Of a stretch of 64,000 nucleotides of DNA, positions 56,555 to 64,000 are shown piece after piece. The DNA is from Alphaproteobacteria bacterium (GTDB lineage: Bacteria > Pseudomonadota > Alphaproteobacteria > MPNO01 > UBA2964). The notes beneath the pieces were generated by a model. The model did not search any database. It was not told where the DNA came from and worked only from the letters and a program-made list of their open reading frames with translations. Numbering within the stretch: the stretch's first letter is position 1; each line of letters starts with the position of its first letter. A program made the position numbers and the translations under genes. The stretch spans positions 124,001 through 188,000 of the forward strand of contig WLWZ01000005.1 in NCBI GenBank assembly GCA_012103315.1, given 5' to 3'.

Positions 56555-57697
56555 TTAAACTGTCGGCGGCTCATAATCCCAAAGGTCTTTCGCCAACTTC
56601 AGCATTAACCGGGTTTTGGCGAGCTGATCATAGGCATCGAGACCGGTGCCCTCGACACCCCCGGAGAACCCACATTGCGTGGAGATGCACAATCGATCCA
56701 TTGGCATGTATTGCGCAGCCTCAGCCACCCGCTGCTTGATATAGTCTGGGTCTTCCAATTCGCGCAATTTGGTGGATAAGAGCCCGAGGACGACGATTTT
56801 ATCGTCGGGCACTTCCGCTAACGGCTCAAAGCTGCCGGCACGCGGTGTGTCATATTCCAGAAAATAGAACTGCACCGCGAGCTTACGGAACAGATGAGTT
56901 GCGATCTCGTCATAGCCGCCTTGGGCTTGCCAGGCCCCACCTTTATTGCCACGACAAAGATGTAATCCGAGGGCAATGTCCTCTGGCGCGTTGGCAATCA
57001 CTTGATTAATGACACCTGTATAGAGGTCAAGAAGATCACGCCAATCATCACCACGGGCTGCGAGGCCTTCTTGAATTTTGGGATCACTGAACTTAGCGAT
57101 AGATGTTTCATCAAATTGAATATAACGGCAGCCGACGGCGTGAAGTGCCTTTATTTCTTTGTCATAGGCATCAACCACATCTGCCCAAAAACTATCTAGA
57201 TTTGGATAGACATCTTTGCTGATCCTGTCCCGCCCCGCGCGATAATGAATGTGGCACGGTCCCGGTAAAGTAATCTTCGGAACACATCCGTCTGGCGTCA
57301 CCGATGCCAGAAATTCGAAGTCATCAGCATTAACGGGCTTATTCCATGCGAGCTTCCCATCGACAAAAACCCCGTGCCAATCCGCCGAGCCGCCGTTCTG
57401 CGACGTATAGCGAAAATTCTCATCAGGGACCTCGCGGCGGGCCATGCCGTCAAAAGCAGCCAAACCAAAACCGTCTGTATAGGCATTACGACGGAACTCC
57501 CCGTCAGTGATAACGCGATAGCCCTGCTCCACCTGCCAAGTGACTATTTTTTCGATCTCGGCATTCTCGATTTCGCGCAATCCTGCGGCGTCTAGTTCAC
57601 TGTTTGCATTGGCCTCGCGTGCTTTCAGCAAGGCAAGTGGTCTTACCAGACTACCGATATGTTCCAAACGGAATGGCGGATCGAGTTGTGTCGGCAC
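56555..57697 (-). CDS. MetE C-terminal-type vitamin-B12-independent methyltransferase-like protein
   Basis: About 380 residues from GTG 57697 after a GGAGG site (PTQLDPPFRLEHIGSLVRPL); the frame runs upstream to 57796 without similarity. The metal-thiol site elements are GLHLCRGNKGGAW, the C-terminal CISTQCGFSGG and RYIQFDETSIAKF. This is the MetE single-domain group, which includes enzymes that transfer methyl or alkyl groups to thiols such as homocysteine or coenzyme M. Acceptor unknown. It does not lie near other methionine genes. Confidence 0.87.
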   Translation of the reverse strand: MPTQLDPPFRLEHIGSLVRPLALLKAREANANSELDAAGLREIENAEIEKIVTWQVEQGYRVITDGEFRRNAYTDGFGLAAFDGMARREVPDENFRYTSQNGGSADWHGVFVDGKLAWNKPVNADDFEFLASVTPDGCVPKITLPGPCHIHYRAGRDRISKDVYPNLDSFWADVVDAYDKEIKALHAVGCRYIQFDETSIAKFSDPKIQEGLAARGDDWRDLLDLYTGVINQVIANAPEDIALGLHLCRGNKGGAWQAQGGYDEIATHLFRKLAVQFYFLEYDTPRAGSFEPLAEVPDDKIVVLGLLSTKLRELEDPDYIKQRVAEAAQYMPMDRLCISTQCGFSGGVEGTGLDAYDQLAKTRLMLKLAKDLWDYEPPTV

Positions 57698-57888
57698 TGA
57701 GCGGCCTCCGAAAGTTAGAATTTGTAGTAAATATCGCCTTTTTAACCTTAGCGCCCGCCGACTAAATCCGATAGGGCGACTTAGCCATAACATCAAAGGT
57801 ACTCACCATCTTAAGATATAATATATAGACATAATACATATTAAAAATATGATTTTATTTAATTGTTGGTTTATGGCATTTACACGCC
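57698..57888. other. Very AT-rich intergenic region before an MFS gene
   Basis: 191 bp between the MetE-like start (57697) and the divergent MFS start (57889). Positions 57810-57870 are an extreme AT stretch with several TATAAT-like boxes (GATATAATATATAG), in contrast to the flanking genes. ATGGC and GCCAT around the MFS start form a short hairpin. It probably holds divergent promoters. Confidence 0.5.
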
Positions 57889-59127
57889 ATGGCGCAGCTT
57901 ACCCATTCCAGCACCGGCACGACGGTTGGCACAGAAATTAGGATTTTAGGCCTGATCGGTACTGGCCATTTTATGAGCCATTTTTATAACCTCACCTTGC
58001 CCCTGCTGATTACATTTCTAGCGGCGGACTTTGGTTATAATCCTGCGCAACTTGGTATCTTTATCGCCGCATTTGCTATTGCTGCAGCCTTAGCACAGCT
58101 ACCCGTCGGACTCCTGGTCGATAAGATCGGCGCGCGGGCAATATTGTTTAGTGGTTTGACACTCGAAGCAGTTTCAATCGGTGCCATGGCATTCGCCGAC
58201 AGCTACACCATGCTAATTGCTCTGGCTGTAACGGCCGGATTAGGTCACAGCGTTTTTCACCCAGCTGATTACGCCATCATGAATTCCTCTATTGATGAAA
58301 GTCGTATAGGGCGTGCCTTCAGCATGCATACAGTTACCGGGACAGCAGGATCCGCCTTGGCACCCGTAACAATCACCTTTCTTGCAGCTCTGTGGGATTG
58401 GCGGCTCGCGCTCATCGCTGTCGCCGGATTCGGTATGATCACCGCTGTCGTGGTCGCCAGTCAGGCACACATTCTAAAAGACCAAGTTGCTGGTAAAAAG
58501 AAACCAGAGAAAGCCCTCAAACGTCGACCGGTCAGATCAGCTAAGGCCAATCTACGCCTTTTGATAACCCCGTCAGTTCTGGTCCTGTTTGCATTTTTCC
58601 TAGTCACCACCATGGTCACAAGTGGCATACAGGCGTTTGGCATTTTCACGTTGGTCGAGTTACACAGCGTTGCGAAAACCACCGCCAGCACCGCGCTTAC
58701 TGCGTTTCTTATCGCCTCCGCCTTCGGTGTTATCGTCGGAGGTTGGCTAGCAGATAAAACACCGCGTCATGGGCTGGTCGCAACTATTTCCTTTATGGCG
58801 ACAGCGGTCGCCCTTGTCGTTATCGGTGAAATAAATATGCCTGTGTTTGCTCTTCTCGCGGTGTTCGCGAGCATCGGCATTCTTCAAGGGTTGGTAAGAC
58901 CAGCCCGCGATATGATGGTCCGCACTGCCATGCCGCCTGGTACCGCTGGAACAATCTTCGCCTTTATGTCAACGGGGCGTCTCATCGGCAGCGCAATCAC
59001 GCCGGTCATCGTTGGGCTTATGATCACCAACGACATGACCGACAAGGTCTTTATGTTGCTCGCAATTTGCTCAATCGTTGGCTTGGCGACGTTGTTCGTG
59101 CCGCGCAAACCGGTTGGTGTCTCTTAG
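57889..59127 (+). CDS. MFS transporter
   Basis: 412 residues, twelve hydrophobic segments. The first helices read HFMSHFYNLTLPLLITFLAA; MFS signature VDKIGARAILFSGL follows helix 2; the middle has a Lys/Arg-rich cytosolic loop (GKKKPEKALKRRPVR). Not closely like the two tandem MFS arrays upstream. It may bring in the substrate of nearby catabolic genes. Its stop overlaps the convergent hydrolase by four bases. Confidence 0.88.
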   Translation: MAQLTHSSTGTTVGTEIRILGLIGTGHFMSHFYNLTLPLLITFLAADFGYNPAQLGIFIAAFAIAAALAQLPVGLLVDKIGARAILFSGLTLEAVSIGAMAFADSYTMLIALAVTAGLGHSVFHPADYAIMNSSIDESRIGRAFSMHTVTGTAGSALAPVTITFLAALWDWRLALIAVAGFGMITAVVVASQAHILKDQVAGKKKPEKALKRRPVRSAKANLRLLITPSVLVLFAFFLVTTMVTSGIQAFGIFTLVELHSVAKTTASTALTAFLIASAFGVIVGGWLADKTPRHGLVATISFMATAVALVVIGEINMPVFALLAVFASIGILQGLVRPARDMMVRTAMPPGTAGTIFAFMSTGRLIGSAITPVIVGLMITNDMTDKVFMLLAICSIVGLATLFVPRKPVGVS

Positions 59128-59924
59128 AGCCCGCCGAGAAATTCTTTCAGCGCAGCGTTAAAATCTGTGGGATTTTCAAGATTTGAGATATGTCCCGCTG
59201 CAGGAATGAGAACATGCTTGGCACCAGGAATAGCGGCCGCGGCTGCGGCCAACGCTTCCGGCGGTGCGCCTTTATCGTTCGCGCCACCGACAATCATCGT
59301 TGGCACTGAGATTTCACCAAGCCGTGAGCCAAAGGCCAGCGTCTTGAGCGCCTGACAGCACCCGGCATGACCGGTTGGATCAGTCGAACGGACCATTGCC
59401 CGCACTTTGTCTAGAACTGGAATATTGGCGGCAACCGATTCTGGGGTGAACCAGCGCGTCACTGTCGATTCAACTAACCCCTCCATGCCTTCTTCGGCAG
59501 CGACATCAATACGGTGCTGGAAGTAAGCCTGGTAATCCGGCGGCGCATCCGGGCGCGAGTCACAAGCAGTCAGACTCAACAGTCTGTCACCATGCTCTTG
59601 CGCCAAGCCATAGCCCATCATGCCGCCGATTGAGAGACCGCACCAATGTGTCTTGTCGACACCAACGTGATCCAGCAGGCCAACCGCATCGGCGATAATC
59701 ATCGGGAATGTATAGGGTCCCTCGGGTGCCGAAGACTGACCAAGCCCACGAAGGTCATATCGCAGAATACAAAAATCGTCTTTCAGCAGCTCCGCCTGGG
59801 CATCCCACAGGGTAAGGTTATTACACAGCGCGTGTGCAAAGGTGATCCAAGGTTTTCCCTCAGTACCGGAAACTTCGTAATTCAAGGTAATGCCGTTGAC
59901 GTCTGCTTTCACTGTATCCTCCAT
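59124..59924 (-). CDS. Alpha/beta hydrolase, 3-oxoadipate enol-lactonase-like (PcaD)
   Basis: 266 residues. Nucleophile Ser in GLSIGGMMGYGLA, oxyanion HG equivalent near ITFAHALCNNLTLWD, the acid in GGANDKGAPPEA and the His in PAAGHISNLENP. PcaD-like enzymes open 3-oxoadipate enol-lactone, but the family is broad. Convergent with the MFS gene and divergent from the UbiD-like gene. Confidence 0.85.
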   Translation of the reverse strand: MEDTVKADVNGITLNYEVSGTEGKPWITFAHALCNNLTLWDAQAELLKDDFCILRYDLRGLGQSSAPEGPYTFPMIIADAVGLLDHVGVDKTHWCGLSIGGMMGYGLAQEHGDRLLSLTACDSRPDAPPDYQAYFQHRIDVAAEEGMEGLVESTVTRWFTPESVAANIPVLDKVRAMVRSTDPTGHAGCCQALKTLAFGSRLGEISVPTMIVGGANDKGAPPEALAAAAAAIPGAKHVLIPAAGHISNLENPTDFNAALKEFLGGL

Positions 59925-60038
59925 TTATCGTGCGGACTGAAATACTGGAGCAGCCCATCTCTGTCCACCCACTGCCTTGCCTTTTTGGCACCCGTCCCGT
60001 AGACAAATGCATTCTTTTAACACAACTCGGAAGTGAAA

Positions 60039-61619
60039 ATGAGCACGGCACGCAAAGACGCCGCCCCCGGCGCACCATCGGACAAAGTATATGATCTCCG
60101 CGGCACTCTGGAGTTTCTGGAAGCAGAAGGCGATCTGGTCGTAACAGACAAAGAAGTCGACCCTGATCTCGAGATCATTTCCCTGCAAAAGAAATTCGAT
60201 GGCGGTTGCCCAATCCTGTTTAACAACGTCAAAGGCAAACCTAATAATCGTGTCGTCACAAACCTTTTGAGTGATCAAACCATTATTAACAAGCTGTTCG
60301 GCTGGCCCGACAACGTCACCCGCACCCGGATGACAGCCGATGCCCTTCGTAATCCAATCCCGCCGGTCATCATCGATCAGAAAGATGCCCCGGTTCAGGA
60401 AGTGGTGATCGAAGACCCTGCCGATGTGAACGATTACATCGTTCCTGTTCGTCACACCGAATATGAGCCTGAACTAACCGTTGGCTCCGGCATTCGCTGT
60501 GTCACTGGTAAACATTTCGAAGGCGGCACCGACCTTGGCTATAACCGGATGAACTTCCGCTGGGGCAATATCGGCACCTTCCAGATCTCACCCGGCTCGC
60601 ATATGTGGCAGGTCGCCAGTCGCTATTACAAATCTGACGAACCCATTCCGATTACGGTCTGCTTCGGCGTACCGCCGTCTTGCACAATGCTGGCGGGTGC
60701 CGGTTTTGACTATGTCATCTTGCCCGAAGGCTGCGACGAAATTGCCGTCGCGGGAGCCATGCAGGGCGCTCCAGTTCGAATGGTACAGGCCCGTACAGTC
60801 GATGCGCTGTCCTTGGCAGACGCCGAAGTTGTTCTGGAGGGCTATATCTATCCACGCGACCGCCGCTTCGAGACCGCGGAGTCCGAAGAATCCGGGCAAC
60901 AAGGACGTCACCATTTCCATCCAGAATGGTCGGGCTATATGGGTAAAGCCTACAAGGCTCCGACCTTCCATTGCACTGCCGTCACGACGCGGGCACCGGA
61001 ATCAAAGCCGATCATCTTTGCGCTCGGCGTCCATACGATGGATGAGCACAATATCGACACAACCATCCGGGAAGCCGCAATGTATGAGCTGTGTGAGCGA
61101 ATGCAGCCGGGGATCGTAACCGATGTGAATATTCCCTACTGCATGACGGACTGGGGTGGCGCGATCATCCAAGTTAAAAAGAACAGCAAGATCGATGAAG
61201 GTTGGCAACGCAACTTCCTGTCGGCAATCCTGTCGACCTCTCAGGGTGCACGCGTTGCTATCGCCTGTTCAGAAGACACCGACATTTATGACATGGATGA
61301 TGTCATGTGGTGCCTGACGACTCGCGTGAATCCGCACACCGACATCCTCAATCCACTGCCTGGTGGTCGTGGCCAAACCTTTATGCCAGCTGAACGTATG
61401 ACGGCGGGTGACAAGGAATGGACTGCCTCTAACACTCGTTTCGAAGGCGGTATGGGTATCGATACGACCGTGCCTTACGGCTATGAGGAAGATTTCCTCC
61501 GCCCACAATATCCGGTCGATAAATTTGATGCCAAAGACTGGTTTACGGATTCTGATATCGACAACATGACCAAGCGTATGCACGGTTGGATGCACTCGCT
61601 GGCCAAATTCGGACGATAA
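60039..61619 (+). CDS. UbiD family (prenylated-FMN) decarboxylase
   Basis: About 526 residues from ATG 60039 (a GTG two codons earlier is possible), preceded by GGAAG. UbiD features: YDLRGTLEFLEAEGDLVVT, NRMNFRWGNIGTFQISPGSH, the GCDEIAVAGAMQGAPVRMVQ block and the C-terminal NPLPGGRGQTF. The usual E-G-P-F-G-E motif is HHFHPE here, so the first acid is His and the second Glu is kept. The cofactor is prenyl-FMN; no UbiX-like gene is seen in the window. Probably (de)carboxylates an aromatic acid. Confidence 0.9.
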   Translation: MSTARKDAAPGAPSDKVYDLRGTLEFLEAEGDLVVTDKEVDPDLEIISLQKKFDGGCPILFNNVKGKPNNRVVTNLLSDQTIINKLFGWPDNVTRTRMTADALRNPIPPVIIDQKDAPVQEVVIEDPADVNDYIVPVRHTEYEPELTVGSGIRCVTGKHFEGGTDLGYNRMNFRWGNIGTFQISPGSHMWQVASRYYKSDEPIPITVCFGVPPSCTMLAGAGFDYVILPEGCDEIAVAGAMQGAPVRMVQARTVDALSLADAEVVLEGYIYPRDRRFETAESEESGQQGRHHFHPEWSGYMGKAYKAPTFHCTAVTTRAPESKPIIFALGVHTMDEHNIDTTIREAAMYELCERMQPGIVTDVNIPYCMTDWGGAIIQVKKNSKIDEGWQRNFLSAILSTSQGARVAIACSEDTDIYDMDDVMWCLTTRVNPHTDILNPLPGGRGQTFMPAERMTAGDKEWTASNTRFEGGMGIDTTVPYGYEEDFLRPQYPVDKFDAKDWFTDSDIDNMTKRMHGWMHSLAKFGR

Positions 61620-61634
61620 CCCCTTACCCCTGTT

Positions 61635-61667
61635 TGACTGGTAGAAAGCACGCTACTCTACCAGTCA
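61635..61667. other. Intergenic hairpin with perfect 11-bp stem
   Basis: TGACTGGTAGA (61635-61645) and TCTACCAGTCA (61657-61667) are fully complementary, with an 11-base loop. Flanking CCTG and CAGG can extend the stem. It lies in the 74-bp gap between the UbiD-like and glutamine-synthetase-like genes. No T-run follows. Confidence 0.75.
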
Positions 61668-61693
61668 GCAGGGATTGAGAACGGAACATCGTT

Positions 61694-63181
61694 ATGAGTG
61701 GCGGGTTTATCGAACGGCATAATCTGTGGAGTGACGAGCAGAAAAGCCGCGCCGCCGAGCTCGAACACAGCTTCAAAGCAGACGACATCAAACTAATCCG
61801 CTTGGCGTGGTCAGACAGTCACGGTAGTTCACGCGCCAAAGAAGTCTCGGCGCCCGTCTTCCTTAAAACGCTGACAGACGGTTACAACATCAATGTTGCG
61901 ACCTTTACGTTGGATGCGACCGGCGGACGCGTATTCCGATCCTTCATCCGTGGCGGCGGGATGGGGCTGAATGAAATGACCGGCTCGCCCAACCTGACCA
62001 TCGTACCCGACCCGTTGACCTATCGGACTTTGCCTTGGGTACCAGGCATCGCGTGGATTTTATGTAACGAATATTTCGATGACGGCACACCGTTTCATTT
62101 TTCAAGCCGACAAATTCTACGCAAACAGGTCGACCGGTTCCGCGAAAAGAATATCGACCTTGTGGTGGGCCTTGAAGTCGAATGGTATCTGCGCCGTGTT
62201 GATCAAGACGTTCTTACGCCTAAGAATTCAGGGGTACCTGGTCTACGCGGCCGTCCGATCGAGACCTCCTCGGTTGAACCTGGGTATTCCTATCACCTGG
62301 AATCGAATTTCGACTTGATGCAGCCCATTTTAAGTGAGCTGGCAGAGATGTACGAAGCTCTCGGATTGCCTCTACGTTCAATTGAAAACGAATATGGACC
62401 TGGGCAGGTGGAATGCACTTTCGATGCGCAATCGGCACAGCAAGCAGCCGATGATTTTTTGCTATTCCGCACGGCGACGCGCCAGGTCTGCCGCCGCCAT
62501 GGTTATCTCGCGAGTTTCATGTGCAAACCAGCCTTTGAAGGATATTGCACCAACGGCTGGCACCTTCATCAATCCCTTGTGGACAGAAATACAGCTCAAA
62601 ATCTCTGTATGCCTGACAGTTCTGACACACCACTTTCATCTTTGGCGAAGAATTATATGGCGGGTCTGCTCGAAAATGCGAATGCGTCTTCGGTTTTCGC
62701 TACGCCGACCGTGAACGGTTATAGGCGGTTTATGCCCAACTCATTAGCCCCGGATCGCGCTACTTGGAGCCATGATCATCGCGGCACCATGCTGCGGGTG
62801 TTAGGCGGTGCAGGAGACCCAGCGACACGGTTTGAGAACCGCATCGGCGAACCAGCAGCAAATCCGTATCTCTTCATCGCATCACAAATTGTCGCGGGCC
62901 TCGACGGTATCCAGCGCAAGGCCGAACCCTGGGACGCCGATGATGAACCATATGAATCCGACAGACCTAAACTGCCAACGTCGCTAGACGACGCGCTTGA
63001 TGCCCTGGATAACAGCAAATTATTCCGCGTCGCCATCGGCGACACGTTCATCGACTATTATCTTGGCCTCAAGAATGCCGAATTGAATCGATTTAAAGCG
63101 TATGTTGAGGATAATAGTGACCAGGATGCCGAGAACGGCATTTCACATTGGGAACAGAACGAATATTTCGATTTCTTTTGA
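61694..63181 (+). CDS. Glutamine-synthetase-like gamma-glutamylamide ligase
   Basis: 495 residues, GS family type, longer than standard GS. Active-site elements: GLEVEWYLRRV (metal Glu), ENEYGPGQVECTF (metal Glu pair), NGWHLHQSLV (metal His) and RFENRIGEPAANPYLF (substrate Arg and Glu). The gamma-glutamyl ligases PuuA, GlnA3/4-like and GS-like amine or aniline ligases belong here. In a catabolic region next to UbiD and Rieske genes, an amine or aniline ligase role is possible but unproven. Confidence 0.87.
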   Translation: MSGGFIERHNLWSDEQKSRAAELEHSFKADDIKLIRLAWSDSHGSSRAKEVSAPVFLKTLTDGYNINVATFTLDATGGRVFRSFIRGGGMGLNEMTGSPNLTIVPDPLTYRTLPWVPGIAWILCNEYFDDGTPFHFSSRQILRKQVDRFREKNIDLVVGLEVEWYLRRVDQDVLTPKNSGVPGLRGRPIETSSVEPGYSYHLESNFDLMQPILSELAEMYEALGLPLRSIENEYGPGQVECTFDAQSAQQAADDFLLFRTATRQVCRRHGYLASFMCKPAFEGYCTNGWHLHQSLVDRNTAQNLCMPDSSDTPLSSLAKNYMAGLLENANASSVFATPTVNGYRRFMPNSLAPDRATWSHDHRGTMLRVLGGAGDPATRFENRIGEPAANPYLFIASQIVAGLDGIQRKAEPWDADDEPYESDRPKLPTSLDDALDALDNSKLFRVAIGDTFIDYYLGLKNAELNRFKAYVEDNSDQDAENGISHWEQNEYFDFF

Positions 63182-63217
63182 TCCCCTAACGATTACGGGC
63201 ACAGCAAAGGTTCTGCC

Positions 63218-64000
63218 ATGACACCGGATGACAGCTTCAATAGCAGCGTGGCCCGACCGAAATCGACATCGTTCGATTTTGAGCAGCTAATTTTCGAAGA
63301 TCGCGTTCATCAATGCATCTATACCGAAGAAGCGATTTTTCGCGCGGAAATGAACAAGGTGTTTGGTGGGGTCTGGGTTTTCCTGGCGCATGAAAGTCAA
63401 ATCCCCGAAAACGATGATTTTGTGACGTCGAAACTTGGTTTGCGCCCGATCATCGTTGTCCGTGATTCAACGGGTCGCATACGCGCACTTTATAACCGTT
63501 GCACGCATCGTGGCTCCACTGTCTGCCGCCAACATCAAGGTAGCGCCAAGTCTTTCTCATGCCCCTATCACGGCTGGAGCTATTTCAATTCCGGCAAGAT
63601 TAGCGGCGTGCCGTGGCCCGACGGCTATGCCGATGACTTTTCTGATCCAAAATACAATCTGGCTCAGGTGCCGCGCGTGCAATCCTATCGCGGCTTTATC
63701 TTTGGTACGCTGAACCCAGACATGCCACCGCTCGAGGAATATCTCGGTGGCGTCAAGAAGCCACTCGACGAATGGCTCGACCGTCACCCTGGCGGTACGC
63801 TTTCGTTCTGTGATGCAAACAGGCTCAAATTCAACGGTAACTGGAAGCTGCTCTACGACAATTCGGCAGACGGCTATCACGTCATCTTCTCGCACCGTTC
63901 ATTGCTGGCGATGGAAAACCGGCTGGTTGAAGGCGGCGAAGAAGACAAGGGGATGTCGTATTACAAATCCAGTCCTGACAATGCACCGTTTTACGTAAAA
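63218..64000 (+). CDS. Rieske aromatic-ring-hydroxylating dioxygenase alpha subunit, partial (runs off window)
   Basis: 261 codons are present with no stop before the window's end. The Rieske [2Fe-2S] ligands are C95 and H97 (NRCTHRGS) and C115 and H118 (CPYHGWSYF). The catalytic domain begins around KFNGNWKLLYDNSADGYHVI, with the D-G-Y-H segment that places an iron His. Likely co-transcribed with the glutamine-synthetase-like gene 36 bp upstream; with a GS-like ligase it recalls the aniline dioxygenase arrangement (inference). The mononuclear iron site and C-terminus are beyond the edge. Confidence 0.92.
   Translation, partial: MTPDDSFNSSVARPKSTSFDFEQLIFEDRVHQCIYTEEAIFRAEMNKVFGGVWVFLAHESQIPENDDFVTSKLGLRPIIVVRDSTGRIRALYNRCTHRGSTVCRQHQGSAKSFSCPYHGWSYFNSGKISGVPWPDGYADDFSDPKYNLAQVPRVQSYRGFIFGTLNPDMPPLEEYLGGVKKPLDEWLDRHPGGTLSFCDANRLKFNGNWKLLYDNSADGYHVIFSHRSLLAMENRLVEGGEEDKGMSYYKSSPDNAPFYVK

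Noticed and set aside
57810-57870. Replication origin or phage attachment site in the AT-rich stretch
   Set aside because: No DnaA boxes, iterons, tRNA or integrase nearby; a promoter region is enough to explain it.

Overview
The window reads as a chromosomal segment of an alphaproteobacterium, probably Rhodospirillales-like or a marine relative; this is an inference from gene content and order. Supporting signs are the rpsF-rpsR-DUF2232-rplI operon, the fabD-fabG-acpP-fabF block, a thiO-thiS-thiG-thiE operon behind a TPP riboswitch, a full hopanoid locus, and many Rieske, TauD, PhyH, UbiD and amidohydrolase genes. I saw no rRNA, tRNA, CRISPR array, insertion sequence or prophage.

Layout. 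1-5218: fatty-acid synthesis genes (minus strand; fabF runs off the left edge) diverge from the S6/S18/L9 ribosomal operon. 5294-7935: an unusual TonB/TolA-like anchor fused to Sel1 and ankyrin repeats, then nadK. 7988-10923: thiamine operon and its riboswitch. 11024-21454: an EamA exporter, a flavin monooxygenase, a secreted beta-helix protein, infA, and five MFS transporters in two tandem arrays (2 + 3). 21479-22315: a double-domain Nfu protein. 22442-39232: a lipid region with MlaA, an HpnM/MlaC-like protein, an HpnL-like flippase, HpnN (RND), a CDP-alcohol phosphatidyltransferase, a broken phosphonate patch (PhnW fragment, frameshifted PhyH oxygenase), a TrzN-like amidohydrolase, a LicC/PntC-like nucleotidyltransferase, then hpnA, hpnH, hpnG, shc, hpnD and hpnB. 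39357-64000: a mosaic of catabolic genes on both strands: hydantoinase/oxoprolinase fusion, acyl-CoA synthetase, quinone oxidoreductase, GST, E1 alpha/beta with an aldehyde dehydrogenase, a cupin plus two TauD enzymes, a MetE-like protein, a UbiD-like decarboxylase, a glutamine-synthetase-like ligase and a Rieske oxygenase cut by the right edge.

How genes work together. HpnD and Shc make the C30 hopene; HpnH, HpnG, HpnA and HpnB are linked to extended hopanoids; HpnN, HpnM and MlaA are envelope lipid-trafficking candidates. The CDP-alcohol transferase, the LicC/PntC-like nucleotidyltransferase and the PhnW remnant suggest that a phosphonate or amino-alcohol lipid headgroup module is, or was, embedded in the hopanoid locus.

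The most informative structure lies in broken reading frames. Four genes can be restored by a small indel: DUF2232 at a T9 tract, an MFS protein at a C9 tract, the PhyH oxygenase at a G4, and the quinone oxidoreductase near its start. A fifth, the CDP-alcohol phosphatidyltransferase, has ATC where ATG is expected. These may be sequencing or assembly errors, real decay, or slippage; reads would decide.
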